Source of the DNA: Varibaculum cambriense
Lineage (GTDB): Bacteria; Actinomycetota; Actinomycetes; Actinomycetales; Actinomycetaceae
NCBI RefSeq assembly: GCF_002848005.1
Contig: NZ_PKHX01000006.1
Coordinates: forward strand, 332-64,331
DNA: 64,000 nt
Direction of reading: 5' to 3'
A model generated the notes under the pieces. It ran no database searches and was not told the DNA's origin. It was given only the letters and a program-made list of their open reading frames with translations. Below, in pieces: positions 44,305 to 53,249 of this stretch; the stretch's first letter is position 1, and each line of letters opens with the position of its first letter. Both the position numbers and the translations under genes were made by a program.

Positions 44305-45135
44305 TTGCTTAATCTACGCCTAGACACGATTGACAATCCTCGCTCCCAGCGGGTGCGGACCCTAGTCAATCTGTCTAGGCGTAGTTTTCGTTTAAAACAA
44401 GGATTACTCCTGGTAGAAGGCCCCCAGGCCTGCGGAGAGCTGCTACGTTTTTACCCGGAAGCGGTTCGGGATGTTTATATTGAGGTCGGCGCCCCCTCCC
44501 CCGCGATCCAGGTGGCGCGGGAGGCACTAGGAGTTACCTCCTGGGTGCATCCGGTTACCCGGCAGGTAATGAACTTGTTCGCGCCCGCGGCGCAAGGAAT
44601 TGCGGCCACTGCCCAGCTTTCACTGCTCCCTAACGCCAAGCTTCCCCCTGCTGAGGTTTCGAAAGAGGGCGCCTGGGCGGTATGCGCGCGGGTGCAAGAT
44701 CCCGGCAACCTGGGGACAATCATTCGGATTGCCGACGCCTGCGGCCTTAACGGGGTATTAGCTTTAGCAGGCTGCGCGGATCCCTCCAGTCCGAAAGTTA
44801 TCCGCGCCAGTGCCGGAAGCCTATTTCACCTACCGGTTTACTCCGGTGCCTCCTTCGAGGCTTTAGCGGAGCTGAACGAGGAAAATGGCGGCTGCCTGGT
44901 AGGGCTCTCGGGAGGCGCCGTAACAGATCTACCGGCTTTCACCGCTTCTAGTTCGGTGGCGGCCTCACCGCTGTTTATCTGCCTGGGTAACGAAGCCCAA
45001 GGTTTAAGTGGTGAGGAAATCGCCCTCTGTAATGAAACCATTGCTATCCCTATGTGGGGAAAGGCGGAATCTCTTAATGTGGCGACTGCCGCGGCAATCG
45101 CCCTGCACGCCATCGCTACCGCCCGCGCTCGCTAA
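44305..45135 (+). CDS. SpoU/TrmH-family RNA 2'-O-methyltransferase
   Basis: 276 residues with a probable TTG start at 44305; the conserved NPRSQRVRTLVNLSRRSFRL begins 10 residues later, so the start cannot be much further downstream. Motifs: LLVEGPQACGELL (substrate-binding domain), RVQDPGNLGTIIRIADACG (motif 1), ICLGNEAQGLS (motif 2), IPMWGKAESLNVATAAAI (motif 3). The knotted methyltransferase fold is certain; the modified position is not. Partial terminator before it suggests read-through expression from the L20 operon. Confidence 0.88.
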   Translation: MLNLRLDTIDNPRSQRVRTLVNLSRRSFRLKQGLLLVEGPQACGELLRFYPEAVRDVYIEVGAPSPAIQVAREALGVTSWVHPVTRQVMNLFAPAAQGIAATAQLSLLPNAKLPPAEVSKEGAWAVCARVQDPGNLGTIIRIADACGLNGVLALAGCADPSSPKVIRASAGSLFHLPVYSGASFEALAELNEENGGCLVGLSGGAVTDLPAFTASSSVAASPLFICLGNEAQGLSGEEIALCNETIAIPMWGKAESLNVATAAAIALHAIATARAR

Positions 45136-45141
45136 ACCTCC

Positions 45142-45420
45142 CTATTCCAAAAGATCAGCGTGACTACCAGTCCTAGTCAGCGATAGCACTAACTGCTGGG
45201 AACTGATTTTATAGATCAGCAACCAATCAGGGCGAATGTGACATTCGCGATGCCCCAACCAGTTTCCCGTTAGTGCGTGATCCTGTAGTGTTTTTGGAAG
45301 TGCTTCTCCACCTGCTAACAACCGGATAACGTCATCTAGCTCCTCTATGGGCAGCCCGCGCCGAATAGCCTGCTTGTAGTCTTTCTTAAACCGGCTAGTC
45401 CACTGGATCTGGTAGCTCAT
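45142..45420 (-). CDS. YafQ-family mRNA interferase toxin
   Basis: 92 residues. The catalytic pattern of YafQ is complete: His in QDHALTGNWLGHRECHIRPD (three His and the Asp), the following Trp, and the C-terminal His in TRTGSHADLLE. Known role: ribosome-dependent mRNA cleavage. Overlaps the antitoxin stop by 4 bp. Confidence 0.9.
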   Translation of the reverse strand: MSYQIQWTSRFKKDYKQAIRRGLPIEELDDVIRLLAGGEALPKTLQDHALTGNWLGHRECHIRPDWLLIYKISSQQLVLSLTRTGSHADLLE

Positions 45421-45692
45421 GATTTAAGTTCTTTTAAGGCATCTTCAACATCTACATAACGCTGGGCATCAGGATCGGAAAGAATTCTTTCCGATTCCGC
45501 CAACGCCAACTGGGTTTGATAGTTGGGAGATTTTTGACGGATTTCAAACGGAAATCCCCCCGCTTGGATAGCTTGACGCAAAAAAATATTAATCGCGGTA
45601 GTCATATTGACCCCTAGATTGCGAAAAATATCTTCGCTTTGCTGCTTAACATCTTTATCCATGCGCACACTGAAACTGGTAGTACCGGACAT
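45417..45692 (-). CDS. RelB/DinJ-family antitoxin
   Basis: Start at ATG 45692 (MSGTTSFSVRMDKDVKQQSE) with GGAGGGAGGAT upstream. 91 residues with the N-terminal ribbon-helix-helix and the NMTTAINIFLRQAIQAGGFPFEI segment diagnostic of RelB/DinJ. Partner of the YafQ toxin and presumed repressor of the promoter at 45732-45760. Confidence 0.9.
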   Translation of the reverse strand: MSGTTSFSVRMDKDVKQQSEDIFRNLGVNMTTAINIFLRQAIQAGGFPFEIRQKSPNYQTQLALAESERILSDPDAQRYVDVEDALKELKS

Positions 45693-45731
45693 AGCAAATC
45701 CTCCCTCCTGCAATAAAATACATCTAAAATA

Positions 45732-45760
45732 AGTCTATTATCTAGGCAGTAGATATGCAA
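45732..45760 (-). promoter_or_regulatory. Promoter-operator of the DinJ-YafQ module
   Basis: On the minus strand TTGCAT, a 17-bp spacer and TAGACT form a promoter. The palindrome TATCTA-GGCAG-TAGATA (45739-45755) occupies the spacer, the expected position for antitoxin autorepression. Confidence 0.7.
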
Positions 45761-45892
45761 TAGCTAGTTTATTCGTACTATCTGAGGGGGCAGGATGAGG
45801 GTAAAAATAGTTCCGGAGGTGGCGCGATCCCTATAGTCAGGTATTTTGACTTTGCTGAGGGCGCTTGAAAGTGATACCTGAAACCTAGGAGA

Positions 45893-46294
45893 TTATTCTG
45901 CGGGCTGGTTCGCGCAGTTGGCACAGAGGCCAAAAATATCTGCCATATGTTCAATATCGCTGAACTGGTAACGCTGAGAAATCTCGGCAATCCACTGTTC
46001 TAACTGGTCATCTTGGATATCGACGGTGTAGCCACAGTTGCGACACACCAGGTGGTGATGGTGGCGCCGCGCCGCGCAGCGCCGATAGAGGGTTTCACCC
46101 TCTTCGGAACGTAAGCTGTCGAGTTCCCCGGCCTCAGTCAGCATCTGCAGATTCCGGTAAACAGTAGCCAGCCCCACCGTTTGCCCGGCTGTCACCAGGG
46201 CAGCGTGTACCTGTTGGGCAGATCGAAAATCCGTTTCATCAGCCATGATTGCCATAATGGCGTCCCGCTGCCGGGTTTTTCGCTGCATTGTCAT
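45893..46294 (-). CDS. zur: Fur-family zinc regulator (Zur type)
   Basis: 133 residues: winged helix with SAQQVHAALVTAGQTVGLAT, metal-site RRHHHHLVCRNCGYTVDI, and C-terminal CANC. Overall length and segments (DFRSAQ, GETLYRRC, FSDIEHMADIFGLC) closely follow actinobacterial Zur (FurB). It represses zinc uptake and zinc-independent ribosomal protein genes when zinc is plentiful. Two in-frame ATG codons (46294, 46288) compete as start. The partner metal is inferred from similarity. Confidence 0.85.
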   Translation of the reverse strand: MTMQRKTRQRDAIMAIMADETDFRSAQQVHAALVTAGQTVGLATVYRNLQMLTEAGELDSLRSEEGETLYRRCAARRHHHHLVCRNCGYTVDIQDDQLEQWIAEISQRYQFSDIEHMADIFGLCANCANQPAE

Positions 46295-46324
46295 TGTTTG
46301 TGTTACCTACTTTCCTGCATCGCC

Positions 46325-47293
46325 TCAGCTTTGACGCAAAAGACAGATTTTCCTAACTGCCGCCTCCAGCGCGTATTGTGGATCCCGGCTAGCACCTTTC
46401 GCATCTTCATCAGCTTGCGCAATAATCTTAATCGCCTCCGCCAGGTGGGTATCACTCCATCCGCGCACTTCTCTCCGCGCTTTTTCCATCTGCCAAGGAG
46501 CCATTCCCAGCTGAGCAGGGCTTACTCCCCGGGCGCTAACTTTTGCCAGGTTGCGAAATTTGAGGGCAAGCGCGCCTCCAATCGCGACCGGCTCCACCCC
46601 GGAAGAAAATGCTTGCCGCAGCAACACCAGGGCGCGCGAAAGATTCCCCACCGCGGCGGCATCGGCTACGTTAAATCCGGTAGCCCCCACCCGCGAGCCG
46701 TAGAACTGTTGCACGCCCTGCAAGGTTACTGCCTGCGGATAGTCCGAGACCAACTGGCGAGCAGCGCCGATTAGTTCCGCTAAATCCCCACCGAGCGCAT
46801 CTACTAGCAGCTGCGCTCCGGCAGGCTCTATACGTCCGCCTGCCGTGCGAACTTCTTCGACCACTAAGGACAGTTTGTCGCGGGCATTTTTGATCCTCGC
46901 GACTTTGACCTCCCGCGCTCCCGCTTTCTTAATCTTGTCTACCTGGCGTTTTCCTTTATTGGAGCCATCGTGCATGGCAACCACCCAGCAATCTGCTTGC
47001 GGCGCGGCTAAGTAATTTGCCAGATCTTGCCCTAAATCCTCGTCGGCGGATTCAAAATCGGGGATCACCACCAGGCGGGCTTCTCCAAATAATGAGGGAG
47101 AAGTCAAGGAATCTAGGGAACCGGCCTGATAGCCGCTAGCAGTCACCTCGGTCACCGCTAGCGAGGGATCTTGGTTTCTCCCCAGCTGTTTTAAACGTGC
47201 CAGGGCGCGATCTGCCAGCAGCTTCTCGGGGCCGCGAATCAGCACCCCGGTACTTAACGTGCAATCGCGCCAACTCATCTGCTTTGAGGCCAT
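46325..47293 (-). CDS. holA: DNA polymerase III delta subunit
   Basis: 322 residues of the HolA family: VLIRGPEKLLADRALARLK at the start, SPSLFGEARLVVIPD, a degenerate AAA+ core and the helical C-terminal collar domain (ALKFRNLAKVSARG). Loads the sliding clamp as part of the clamp-loader complex. Overlaps the 3' end of comEC by 19 bp, so the genes are translationally linked, as in mycobacteria. Confidence 0.92.
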   Translation of the reverse strand: MASKQMSWRDCTLSTGVLIRGPEKLLADRALARLKQLGRNQDPSLAVTEVTASGYQAGSLDSLTSPSLFGEARLVVIPDFESADEDLGQDLANYLAAPQADCWVVAMHDGSNKGKRQVDKIKKAGAREVKVARIKNARDKLSLVVEEVRTAGGRIEPAGAQLLVDALGGDLAELIGAARQLVSDYPQAVTLQGVQQFYGSRVGATGFNVADAAAVGNLSRALVLLRQAFSSGVEPVAIGGALALKFRNLAKVSARGVSPAQLGMAPWQMEKARREVRGWSDTHLAEAIKIIAQADEDAKGASRDPQYALEAAVRKICLLRQS

Positions 47294-48903
47294 GCTTTAA
47301 CATTGCCATTTATCTTCTTTTTTGGAAAGTAGCAGCGGTAAATATAGGTCAGCCCCACCGTCACCGTCCCCAAAGCTAGAATCCCTGGTCCGCCCGCTGG
47401 CCACGGCAAGATCGCGAGCCGATTAGAGGCAACCGCCCGGGCAACTGCTATCACCCAACTGCACCCGATTCCCAGTATTTTTGCCAAGAGCGTTCCCGGC
47501 AGTGGCAAAAACGTTAGGCAGGCTCCACCCCAGATCAGCAGGGTCACTACCGGAGCGATAGCCACATTAGCGAGCACAGTCAAAGTGTTGATTCCGGGAC
47601 GGATTAGCAATTGCCCCGGTAGGCAAGCTAGCTGCGCTACCAAGCTAACTGCGCCGACGGAGAGGAAAGTGGATAAAAACTTTCTGAAAAACGGGGGAGA
47701 TTTTCGCGATAGCATTCGAGAGGTTTTCCCGTTGCCCCGTATTTTTGCAGTCTCGATTCCCTTTTGTAGCTTTTCCTCTAAAGGCTTAGCTACCAGCACA
47801 ATTGCCGCTGTAGCACTGACTGAGAGCAAAAAACCGGTATCGGCTCCGAATCCGGGTTCAAAAATTAGCAGACCGATAATCGCGATTTCGAGGGCGGTAA
47901 AAGAGTACGGTTCTCTGCCTCTAGCTAAAGCCAGGAGGGCAACCATTCCCATAACCGCCGCCCGCAGCAGCGAAGGAGAAGGCCCTAGGAGCAGACAGTA
48001 TCCCACTAACAAACCGGCACACGTCAACAGACGCCAGCGGGGTTTCAGCCCCGCACTAAGTAGCGCTACCAGGGAAAGTAGCACCGAGATATGCATCCCG
48101 GACACACAGGTAATATGCACAATCCCGGCAGTTTTTAGGGCTTCAGTATCCGCAGACGCATCGGCGCGGATCCCCAGAATCATGGCCGGCAGCAGCGTAG
48201 CTGCTGCCGGGGAATCTGCAGCTACCAGTTTTTCTTCCAGCCGGGCCGCGAACTTTTGTTTAAGAGCCGCCGCCCCGCGCGGCTCGGCTCTCACCTTTGG
48301 GGTAGCGATAATTCTTCCCGGGATCTCCAAAAGAGTATTCGCACTGATTACTGTGGTTAAGTCTTGGTTAGATTCCCCGGGGTTAGATTCCCCGGCACGG
48401 GACGGTTTTTCTAGCTGCAAGATAGTTTCCACAACAGTTCCCCGGGGATATTTTGGTAGGTGTTGCCCAAAGGCCACCACTTTCAGACCGGTTTTTACTG
48501 CCGGCGCAGGTGGCAGGCGGGCTGATAATAGGCGTAACTGCGTTATTTGTTGGTTGCTTTCGGCGGAGTATTTTCGCGGCGGCATCTCTACCACTGCTAT
48601 CGCCTGGAATCGGTCGATCTGCCCCTGCCAGGCACGCGCTAGCGGGTCAGCGGCTATCACCCGCACTTCCTGGCTGATTGCCACTGCTACCCCGCCCAGC
48701 GCCCCTAAAGCCAGTGCACACCCCAGGATAATCCCGGGGAGAACTTTCCAGTAGCTAACCAGCAACACTAAGGCAGCGCTCCCGAGGGCTAAGGCACCGA
48801 TAAGCGGCACCCATGCTAAGGGAAGAGCAGGTAAGACCACTGCGCCTAACCAGGCAATAATGGCTGCTGGCGCTAAACGTAAATCTAGGATTCGTCCTTT
48901 CAT
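47275..48903 (-). CDS. comEC: ComEC/Rec2-type DNA-uptake channel protein (short form)
   Basis: 542 residues, multi-spanning. Central competence domain with TAGIVHITCVSGMHISVLLSL and SLLRAAVMGMVALLALARGREPYS. The C-terminal metallo-beta-lactamase-like nuclease domain of long ComEC proteins is absent. In competent bacteria ComEC transports single-stranded DNA across the membrane. Paired with comEA 7 bp upstream and holA downstream. Whether the organism is competent is unknown. Confidence 0.9.
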   Translation of the reverse strand: MKGRILDLRLAPAAIIAWLGAVVLPALPLAWVPLIGALALGSAALVLLVSYWKVLPGIILGCALALGALGGVAVAISQEVRVIAADPLARAWQGQIDRFQAIAVVEMPPRKYSAESNQQITQLRLLSARLPPAPAVKTGLKVVAFGQHLPKYPRGTVVETILQLEKPSRAGESNPGESNQDLTTVISANTLLEIPGRIIATPKVRAEPRGAAALKQKFAARLEEKLVAADSPAAATLLPAMILGIRADASADTEALKTAGIVHITCVSGMHISVLLSLVALLSAGLKPRWRLLTCAGLLVGYCLLLGPSPSLLRAAVMGMVALLALARGREPYSFTALEIAIIGLLIFEPGFGADTGFLLSVSATAAIVLVAKPLEEKLQKGIETAKIRGNGKTSRMLSRKSPPFFRKFLSTFLSVGAVSLVAQLACLPGQLLIRPGINTLTVLANVAIAPVVTLLIWGGACLTFLPLPGTLLAKILGIGCSWVIAVARAVASNRLAILPWPAGGPGILALGTVTVGLTYIYRCYFPKKKINGNVKAWPQSR

Positions 48904-48910
48904 GGCTTGC

Positions 48911-49756
48911 CTAGAGCCTGATCATTCCGGCCAAGGCCGCATATTTTTTCTCCCCGATTCCGGAAACATTCTTCAAATCCTCCAGGTTTTGGAAACGTCC
49001 CTGCGATTGGCGATAATCTACGATCCTTTGCGCTAGCGATTCTCCTACCCCCGGAAGTTGCTCTAACTGCTGCTTCGAGGCCTCATTAATTGAGATTTTC
49101 CCGCCGCCCGCGCTGGCGGCACCGCCCTCATCTGCCGGTTGCCTGCTGGTTCCTGCCGCGCCTGCTCCTGCCGCCGTTTCTGTCCCCGCCCCACTGCTTT
49201 CCTCAATTCCCACCCGCAGCTGCTCCCCGTCGCTAAGACGGCGCGCGAGATTTAGTCCCGACAGATCGGTACCTGGAAGCGCTCCCCCGGCAGCTTTAAT
49301 CGCATCTTGCACCCGCGCAGAAGCCTCTAGGCGTACCACTCCCGGTTTTTTTACTTTACCCACCACATCCACCAGTACCTCTCCGGTGCCGCCGGGTGCA
49401 GATCCCGGCGTAGCGCGGGCAGTTGAACTAAAACTAGGGGTTGCGGGAGAAGGTTTACTAGTAGGAGTTTTACCTTGCGCCCAACCCGCCATCACTGTCA
49501 CAATCACCACTGCTATTAGCGCGGCTGACACGATTCGTGGGGAAGGAGCCCAGCGCAGGCGGATCCCGCTGGGATCAGAACGCAGCCGGGTTTCCGCCTC
49601 TTGCAAAAGCTGGTGCGCCCGGGGAGTCCGAGAAGATGCCTGGCGAAACTGAGAGCGGGTATAGCTGGGTTTTTCTGGAGCCATAGAGCGAAAATAAGTT
49701 GCTGACGCGGCCTCGGCAAGCTTTAAAAAGTTCGTAACAGGAAAAGCTAACCCCAC
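48911..49756 (-). CDS. comEA: ComEA-type DNA receptor
   Basis: 281 residues from ATG 49756, or 257 from ATG 49684 (MAPEKPSYTRS); no strong ribosome-binding site decides. One membrane segment (VSAALIAVVIVTVMAGW), a Pro/Ser/Thr-rich linker, a SLBB-like domain (VDVVGKVKKPGVVRLEASAR), an Ala/Gly-rich linker and a C-terminal double helix-hairpin-helix (INEASKQQLEQLPGVGESLA, NVSGIGEKKYAAL) that binds DNA. Delivers DNA to ComEC. Confidence 0.92.
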   Translation of the reverse strand: MGLAFPVTNFLKLAEAASATYFRSMAPEKPSYTRSQFRQASSRTPRAHQLLQEAETRLRSDPSGIRLRWAPSPRIVSAALIAVVIVTVMAGWAQGKTPTSKPSPATPSFSSTARATPGSAPGGTGEVLVDVVGKVKKPGVVRLEASARVQDAIKAAGGALPGTDLSGLNLARRLSDGEQLRVGIEESSGAGTETAAGAGAAGTSRQPADEGGAASAGGGKISINEASKQQLEQLPGVGESLAQRIVDYRQSQGRFQNLEDLKNVSGIGEKKYAALAGMIRL

Positions 49757-49779
49757 CTAGGACGGGGGACAAACCGCTA

Positions 49780-50700
49780 TCAGAATCCGCGGCGCAAACG
49801 GGTTAATGCATCCTCTAAATCAGCGGTTAAAGGAGCCCCAAAACTCATTTGCTCACCGGTTACCGGATGGGTAAAACCTAAGGTCACCGCATGTAACCAC
49901 TGCCGAGTCAACCCCAGTTCCTGCGCTAGGCGCGGATTTGCCCCATAAATCGGATCACCTACGATCCCATGCCCGATTGCTTCCATATGCACTCGAATCT
50001 GATGCGTCCGCCCCGTTTCCAGTTGTACCTCGAGCAGTGAGGCCCCCGGTAGGCACTCCACAGTGCGGTAATGGGTTATGGCCGGTCTGCCCCCGGTAAC
50101 TACCGCCATTTTGAAATCACGGGAAGGATGCCGCCCAATCGGGGCATCAATAGTTCCCGCAGGCGGATCTAGGTAGCCTTGCACCAAGGCATGATAGATC
50201 TTCTGCACCCGGCGCTCGCGAAAATCATCCTGCAACCGGCCATAGGCTAACTCCGATTTGGCCACTACCATCGCCCCAGAAGTTCCCACGTCTAAGCGGT
50301 GCACGATTCCTTTTCGCTCTGCTGGACCGGAGGTAACAATTTCTGCTCCCGCTGCCAACAAGGCACCAACAACCGTCGGCCCCTCCCAACCGGGAGCCGT
50401 ATGCGCCGCCATCCCCACCGGTTTATTGACCACTACGATATCGGCGTCCTGGTACAGAATCGGAAGCGGTGCCGGGGTTTCTAAAGTCTTGGGAGAGGCA
50501 TCGGGCAGCAGCACTTCCACCTGGTCACCGCGAGCTACCTCCGCCGATTTTCGCGAAACTACTCCGTTTACCTTTACCTCATTTTGTTTTATCAGTTTGG
50601 CAACCAGGGAACGAGAAATCCCTAGTTCAGCTGCCAGTACTTGGTCAAGGCGCTTGCCTTGCGCGCTTTCAGGAACCCGCAGGCGAACCCGTTCACGCAT
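49780..50700 (-). CDS. rluD: RluD-type 23S rRNA pseudouridine synthase
   Basis: 306 residues: N-terminal S4 domain (KRLDQVLAAELGISRSLVAK) and catalytic domain with the essential Asp in GIVHRLDVGTSGAMVVAK, plus GRTHQIRVHMEAIGHGIVGD. Overlaps lspA by 8 bp, the usual lspA-rluD pair. The exact uridine targets are assumed from family. Confidence 0.92.
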   Translation of the reverse strand: MRERVRLRVPESAQGKRLDQVLAAELGISRSLVAKLIKQNEVKVNGVVSRKSAEVARGDQVEVLLPDASPKTLETPAPLPILYQDADIVVVNKPVGMAAHTAPGWEGPTVVGALLAAGAEIVTSGPAERKGIVHRLDVGTSGAMVVAKSELAYGRLQDDFRERRVQKIYHALVQGYLDPPAGTIDAPIGRHPSRDFKMAVVTGGRPAITHYRTVECLPGASLLEVQLETGRTHQIRVHMEAIGHGIVGDPIYGANPRLAQELGLTRQWLHAVTLGFTHPVTGEQMSFGAPLTADLEDALTRLRRGF

Positions 50701-51235
50701 CCTTGCCCCGCACCCGCGCCGGTTTGTAGGAGTGATTACCGCTAACCGAGGGGACGCCCAGCACCACTAGCACCACTACGGCCACTACCCCGATCACAAT
50801 CGCAATATCCGCAATATTTCCGACGAACATTGAACGGTAGTTCAAAAAATCAATCACATGCCCGCGAAAGATTCCCGGAGGGCGAATGAGGCGATCGACC
50901 AGGTTTCCCAGCGCCCCTCCTGCCAGTAGCCCAAGGGAGAGTTGCCAGGCACGATTAGTCATTGCCCGTCCACTCCAAATAATAATGGCCAGCACCACCG
51001 CCGCTATTACCGAGAACACCCAAGTAAAGCTTTCTGCCAGTGAAAAGGCTGCACCGGGGTTACGCACTAGTTGCAGACCAATGAAACTACCGATTAAAGG
51101 TTTTTCGGGTGCCCCTACTTCCAACACGCTGAGCGCCCAGGCTTTGGTGACTTGGTCAATGATTAACACCGGTAGCGCTACGAACGCGAATATCACCAGG
51201 AGCGGCGACCGTTTTTTCTTTTTTCGCTGATTCAT
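50693..51235 (-). CDS. lspA: Lipoprotein signal peptidase II
   Basis: 180 residues with four membrane segments. Catalytic Asp residues lie in GGALGNLVDRLIRP and in the fourth-helix region NYRSMFVGNIADIAIVIG; conserved VRNPGAAFSL is present. Cleaves prolipoprotein signal peptides at the membrane. Separated from divIVA by an intrinsic terminator, so it needs its own promoter. Confidence 0.95.
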   Translation of the reverse strand: MNQRKKKKRSPLLVIFAFVALPVLIIDQVTKAWALSVLEVGAPEKPLIGSFIGLQLVRNPGAAFSLAESFTWVFSVIAAVVLAIIIWSGRAMTNRAWQLSLGLLAGGALGNLVDRLIRPPGIFRGHVIDFLNYRSMFVGNIADIAIVIGVVAVVVLVVLGVPSVSGNHSYKPARVRGKDA

Positions 51236-51273
51236 TTTCTTTCCAGGTCGATTGAGTCTATGCCTAAATTTAA

Positions 51274-51314
51274 TAAAAAAGTAGCGGCGCCACCACTTAC
51301 GTGATGGCGCCGCT
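51274..51314 (-). terminator. Intrinsic terminator of divIVA
   Basis: On the minus strand AGCGGCGCCA (51305-51314) pairs with TGGCGCCGCT (51283-51292) around a partly paired loop and is followed by ACTTTTTTATT. Confidence 0.9.
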
Positions 51315-51359
51315 CTAATCCTCCTTGGCTCTTAGGAGGAACCACGTTTAAATTGCTAG

Positions 51360-52160
51360 CTATGCCTCTTGCGCATCTAGCTGGCCGATCAAAACCTGTA
51401 GGTGCTCGCGCACCTTCTGACGATAATCGTTTTCGAAGGCCTTGAGGTCATCGACCCGGGACTCGAGATCTGCACGCTCGGATTCTAGCTGCTCGAGTAC
51501 GCGGCGACGCTCATCATTGGCTTCCCGTACGATCTGGTCACCCTTGAGGCGGGAATCTTCCAGAATCTGGTCAGCTTCCTGCTGCCCGTTGCGCACGTAT
51601 TCGTCGTGTACCCGCTGTGCCAGCGCCAGCATAGAGGTGGCATCTTCTGGCTGTTCCGCGCTGGACTGCGCCGCAGCCTGCGAGTTTTGCTCCGCCTGTG
51701 CCAGTTGCTCCCGCAATTGCTCGATTTCCGCCACGGCCTGCTGGGTTTCCGCCTGAGACTGTGCCAGCGCCGCCTGGGCTTCTTGTTGAGTTTGCGCCAA
51801 GTGGGCCTGCAGAGCCTGGATTTGCTCTCCAGCTTGCGGATCGCCCTCGGCGGCGGCCGCCTGGTACTGCTGTACCTGCGCCTGCATTTCGGCAATCTGC
51901 GCATTAGCCGTCTCGAGCTGCGCCTTGAGCGCGGCAGTTTCTTCACCGCTGTCACTGGGGGCTACTACCCCACCGGCAGCTGCCTGCTGGCGAACCTCAT
52001 CTAGTTCAGATTTTAAGGAAGCATTTTGATCCTGCAGAGTCGCGATAGTTTCTACGACCTCATCGAGAAATTCGTCAACTTCTTCCTGATCGTATCCTTC
52101 ACGGAACTTGGTCGCCTGGAATTGTTTCCAGTGGACATCTTCAGCAGTCAGCAGAGCCAT
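51360..52160 (-). CDS. divIVA: DivIVA/Wag31 polar growth protein
   Basis: Start at ATG 52160 (MALLTAEDVHWKQFQATKF) with GAGGTG upstream; a GTG three codons earlier overlaps that site. 266 residues: the conserved N-terminal lipid-binding domain (REGYDQEEVDEFLDEVVETI) and a long coiled coil with a central Gln/Ala-rich stretch and a final coil (SRVDDLKAFENDYRQKVREH). Wag31 organises polar peptidoglycan synthesis in rod-shaped actinobacteria. Placed downstream of ftsZ-sepF as usual. Confidence 0.94.
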   Translation of the reverse strand: MALLTAEDVHWKQFQATKFREGYDQEEVDEFLDEVVETIATLQDQNASLKSELDEVRQQAAAGGVVAPSDSGEETAALKAQLETANAQIAEMQAQVQQYQAAAAEGDPQAGEQIQALQAHLAQTQQEAQAALAQSQAETQQAVAEIEQLREQLAQAEQNSQAAAQSSAEQPEDATSMLALAQRVHDEYVRNGQQEADQILEDSRLKGDQIVREANDERRRVLEQLESERADLESRVDDLKAFENDYRQKVREHLQVLIGQLDAQEA

Positions 52161-52342
52161 ACCTGTCACCTCAGTTATCTATCGTGTTTTTCCCGAGGTA
52201 GGTGCTCTACCTGCCAGCGGGAACTTCTGCGCTATAGGTTGCAGTTGGAAACAAGCATACCGGAGATCTGCTCAACTTCCACATCTTCAACAATAGTAAC
52301 ATCTATGATTTTGAGCAACACTTTAGGCAATTTTCTGCAGTT

Positions 52343-52672
52343 TTATCTTTGTAAAAGAACTAGCAGCGCGTTAATCAGGTGGATCCAAATATTTATCAAT
52401 ACTGTGACCAGCAAGAACAGTACAATAAAACTCATATCTAGGGCGATAGTCCCAAGCCGCAGGGGTTTAATGAATCTCCCTAAAAAACGTAAGGGTGGAT
52501 CGGTTAATCCAAAGACCAAGTTACAAAGAAATAACGTAACCGAGTTCTTTGGCCGCCAACTCGGGTTCAGTGCCATCACCCAAGAGAGCACCGCCCGCAC
52601 TATTAACGCCAGAATATAGAGCTGGAGGAGCCATCTGCCTATCTGGCCGATCCAATAGACTAAAGTGAGCAT
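52343..52672 (-). CDS. YggT-family membrane protein
   Basis: 109 residues with two hydrophobic segments and the family core LTDPPLRFLGRFIKPLRLGT. Lies between sepF (3 bp upstream) and divIVA, the standard location in Gram-positive division clusters. Linked to division and osmotic stress in other bacteria; mechanism unclear. The 182-bp gap to divIVA must hold the divIVA promoter. Confidence 0.9.
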   Translation of the reverse strand: MLTLVYWIGQIGRWLLQLYILALIVRAVLSWVMALNPSWRPKNSVTLFLCNLVFGLTDPPLRFLGRFIKPLRLGTIALDMSFIVLFLLVTVLINIWIHLINALLVLLQR

Positions 52673-52675
52673 CTA

Positions 52676-53140
52676 TCAGCTTTGATTGAAAAAGTCTCGC
52701 TTAGATCCCAGCGAAGATTCACCCTCGTCTACCTGTACCGATTTCGGAGAAAGTAAAAATACCCGGTTAGTAACTTTTTCAATTCCCCCGTCGAGGGCGA
52801 AGCTGAGACCCGCAGCAAAATCAATCATCCGCCGCGCTTCCAGGTCATTCATTGCCCCCAGATTCATAATCACCGGGGTGCCGTCTTTGAAGGCTTCCCC
52901 AATGTTCTGCGCCTCGTTATAGGTGGTAGGCCGGATGGTCACAATCCGCTTAAGCTCTGAAGCCACTTCGGGCTGGGAGCTGACTGCATGCGGGAAACGC
53001 AAGGCCGGTTCCACTATTCGAGGACGGGGGGTAGGAACTTCAGAATCCGGAACTGTGCTTTCTAGTTCATCGCTGAATTCTTCGTTCTCTTGCGGTTCGG
53101 ACAGGCCTAAATAGTCCATCGTCTTCCTCAAAGCGCCCAT
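52676..53140 (-). CDS. sepF: Cell division protein SepF
   Basis: 154 residues: N-terminal amphipathic membrane-binding segment (MGALRKTMDYLGLSEP), acidic linker, and a C-terminal SepF domain (IVTIRPTTYNEAQNIGEAFK, GTPVIMNLGAMNDLEARRMI, DFAAGLSFALDGGIEKV). Anchors FtsZ to the membrane in organisms without FtsA. Immediately upstream of yggT. Confidence 0.95.
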   Translation of the reverse strand: MGALRKTMDYLGLSEPQENEEFSDELESTVPDSEVPTPRPRIVEPALRFPHAVSSQPEVASELKRIVTIRPTTYNEAQNIGEAFKDGTPVIMNLGAMNDLEARRMIDFAAGLSFALDGGIEKVTNRVFLLSPKSVQVDEGESSLGSKRDFFNQS

Positions 53141-53249
53141 CAGGTTCTCCTTCTTCTAATACTGGTCTACAAAAACGTTAAACGGGACTAGGATTTTTTT
53201 GAAGCATTAACGCGGCGTGTTCCCAAAACTAGGCACCTAAATGCGCAGT

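Noticed and set aside
47585..48754. 389-codon plus-strand frame antisense to comEC
   Set aside because: Shadow of the high-GC comEC frame; Ser/Arg/Pro-rich with no family features.
47275..48903. ComEC lacking the nuclease-like C-terminal domain as a sign of decay
   Set aside because: Short ComEC-related proteins beside holA and comEA are common in actinobacteria; the frame is intact.
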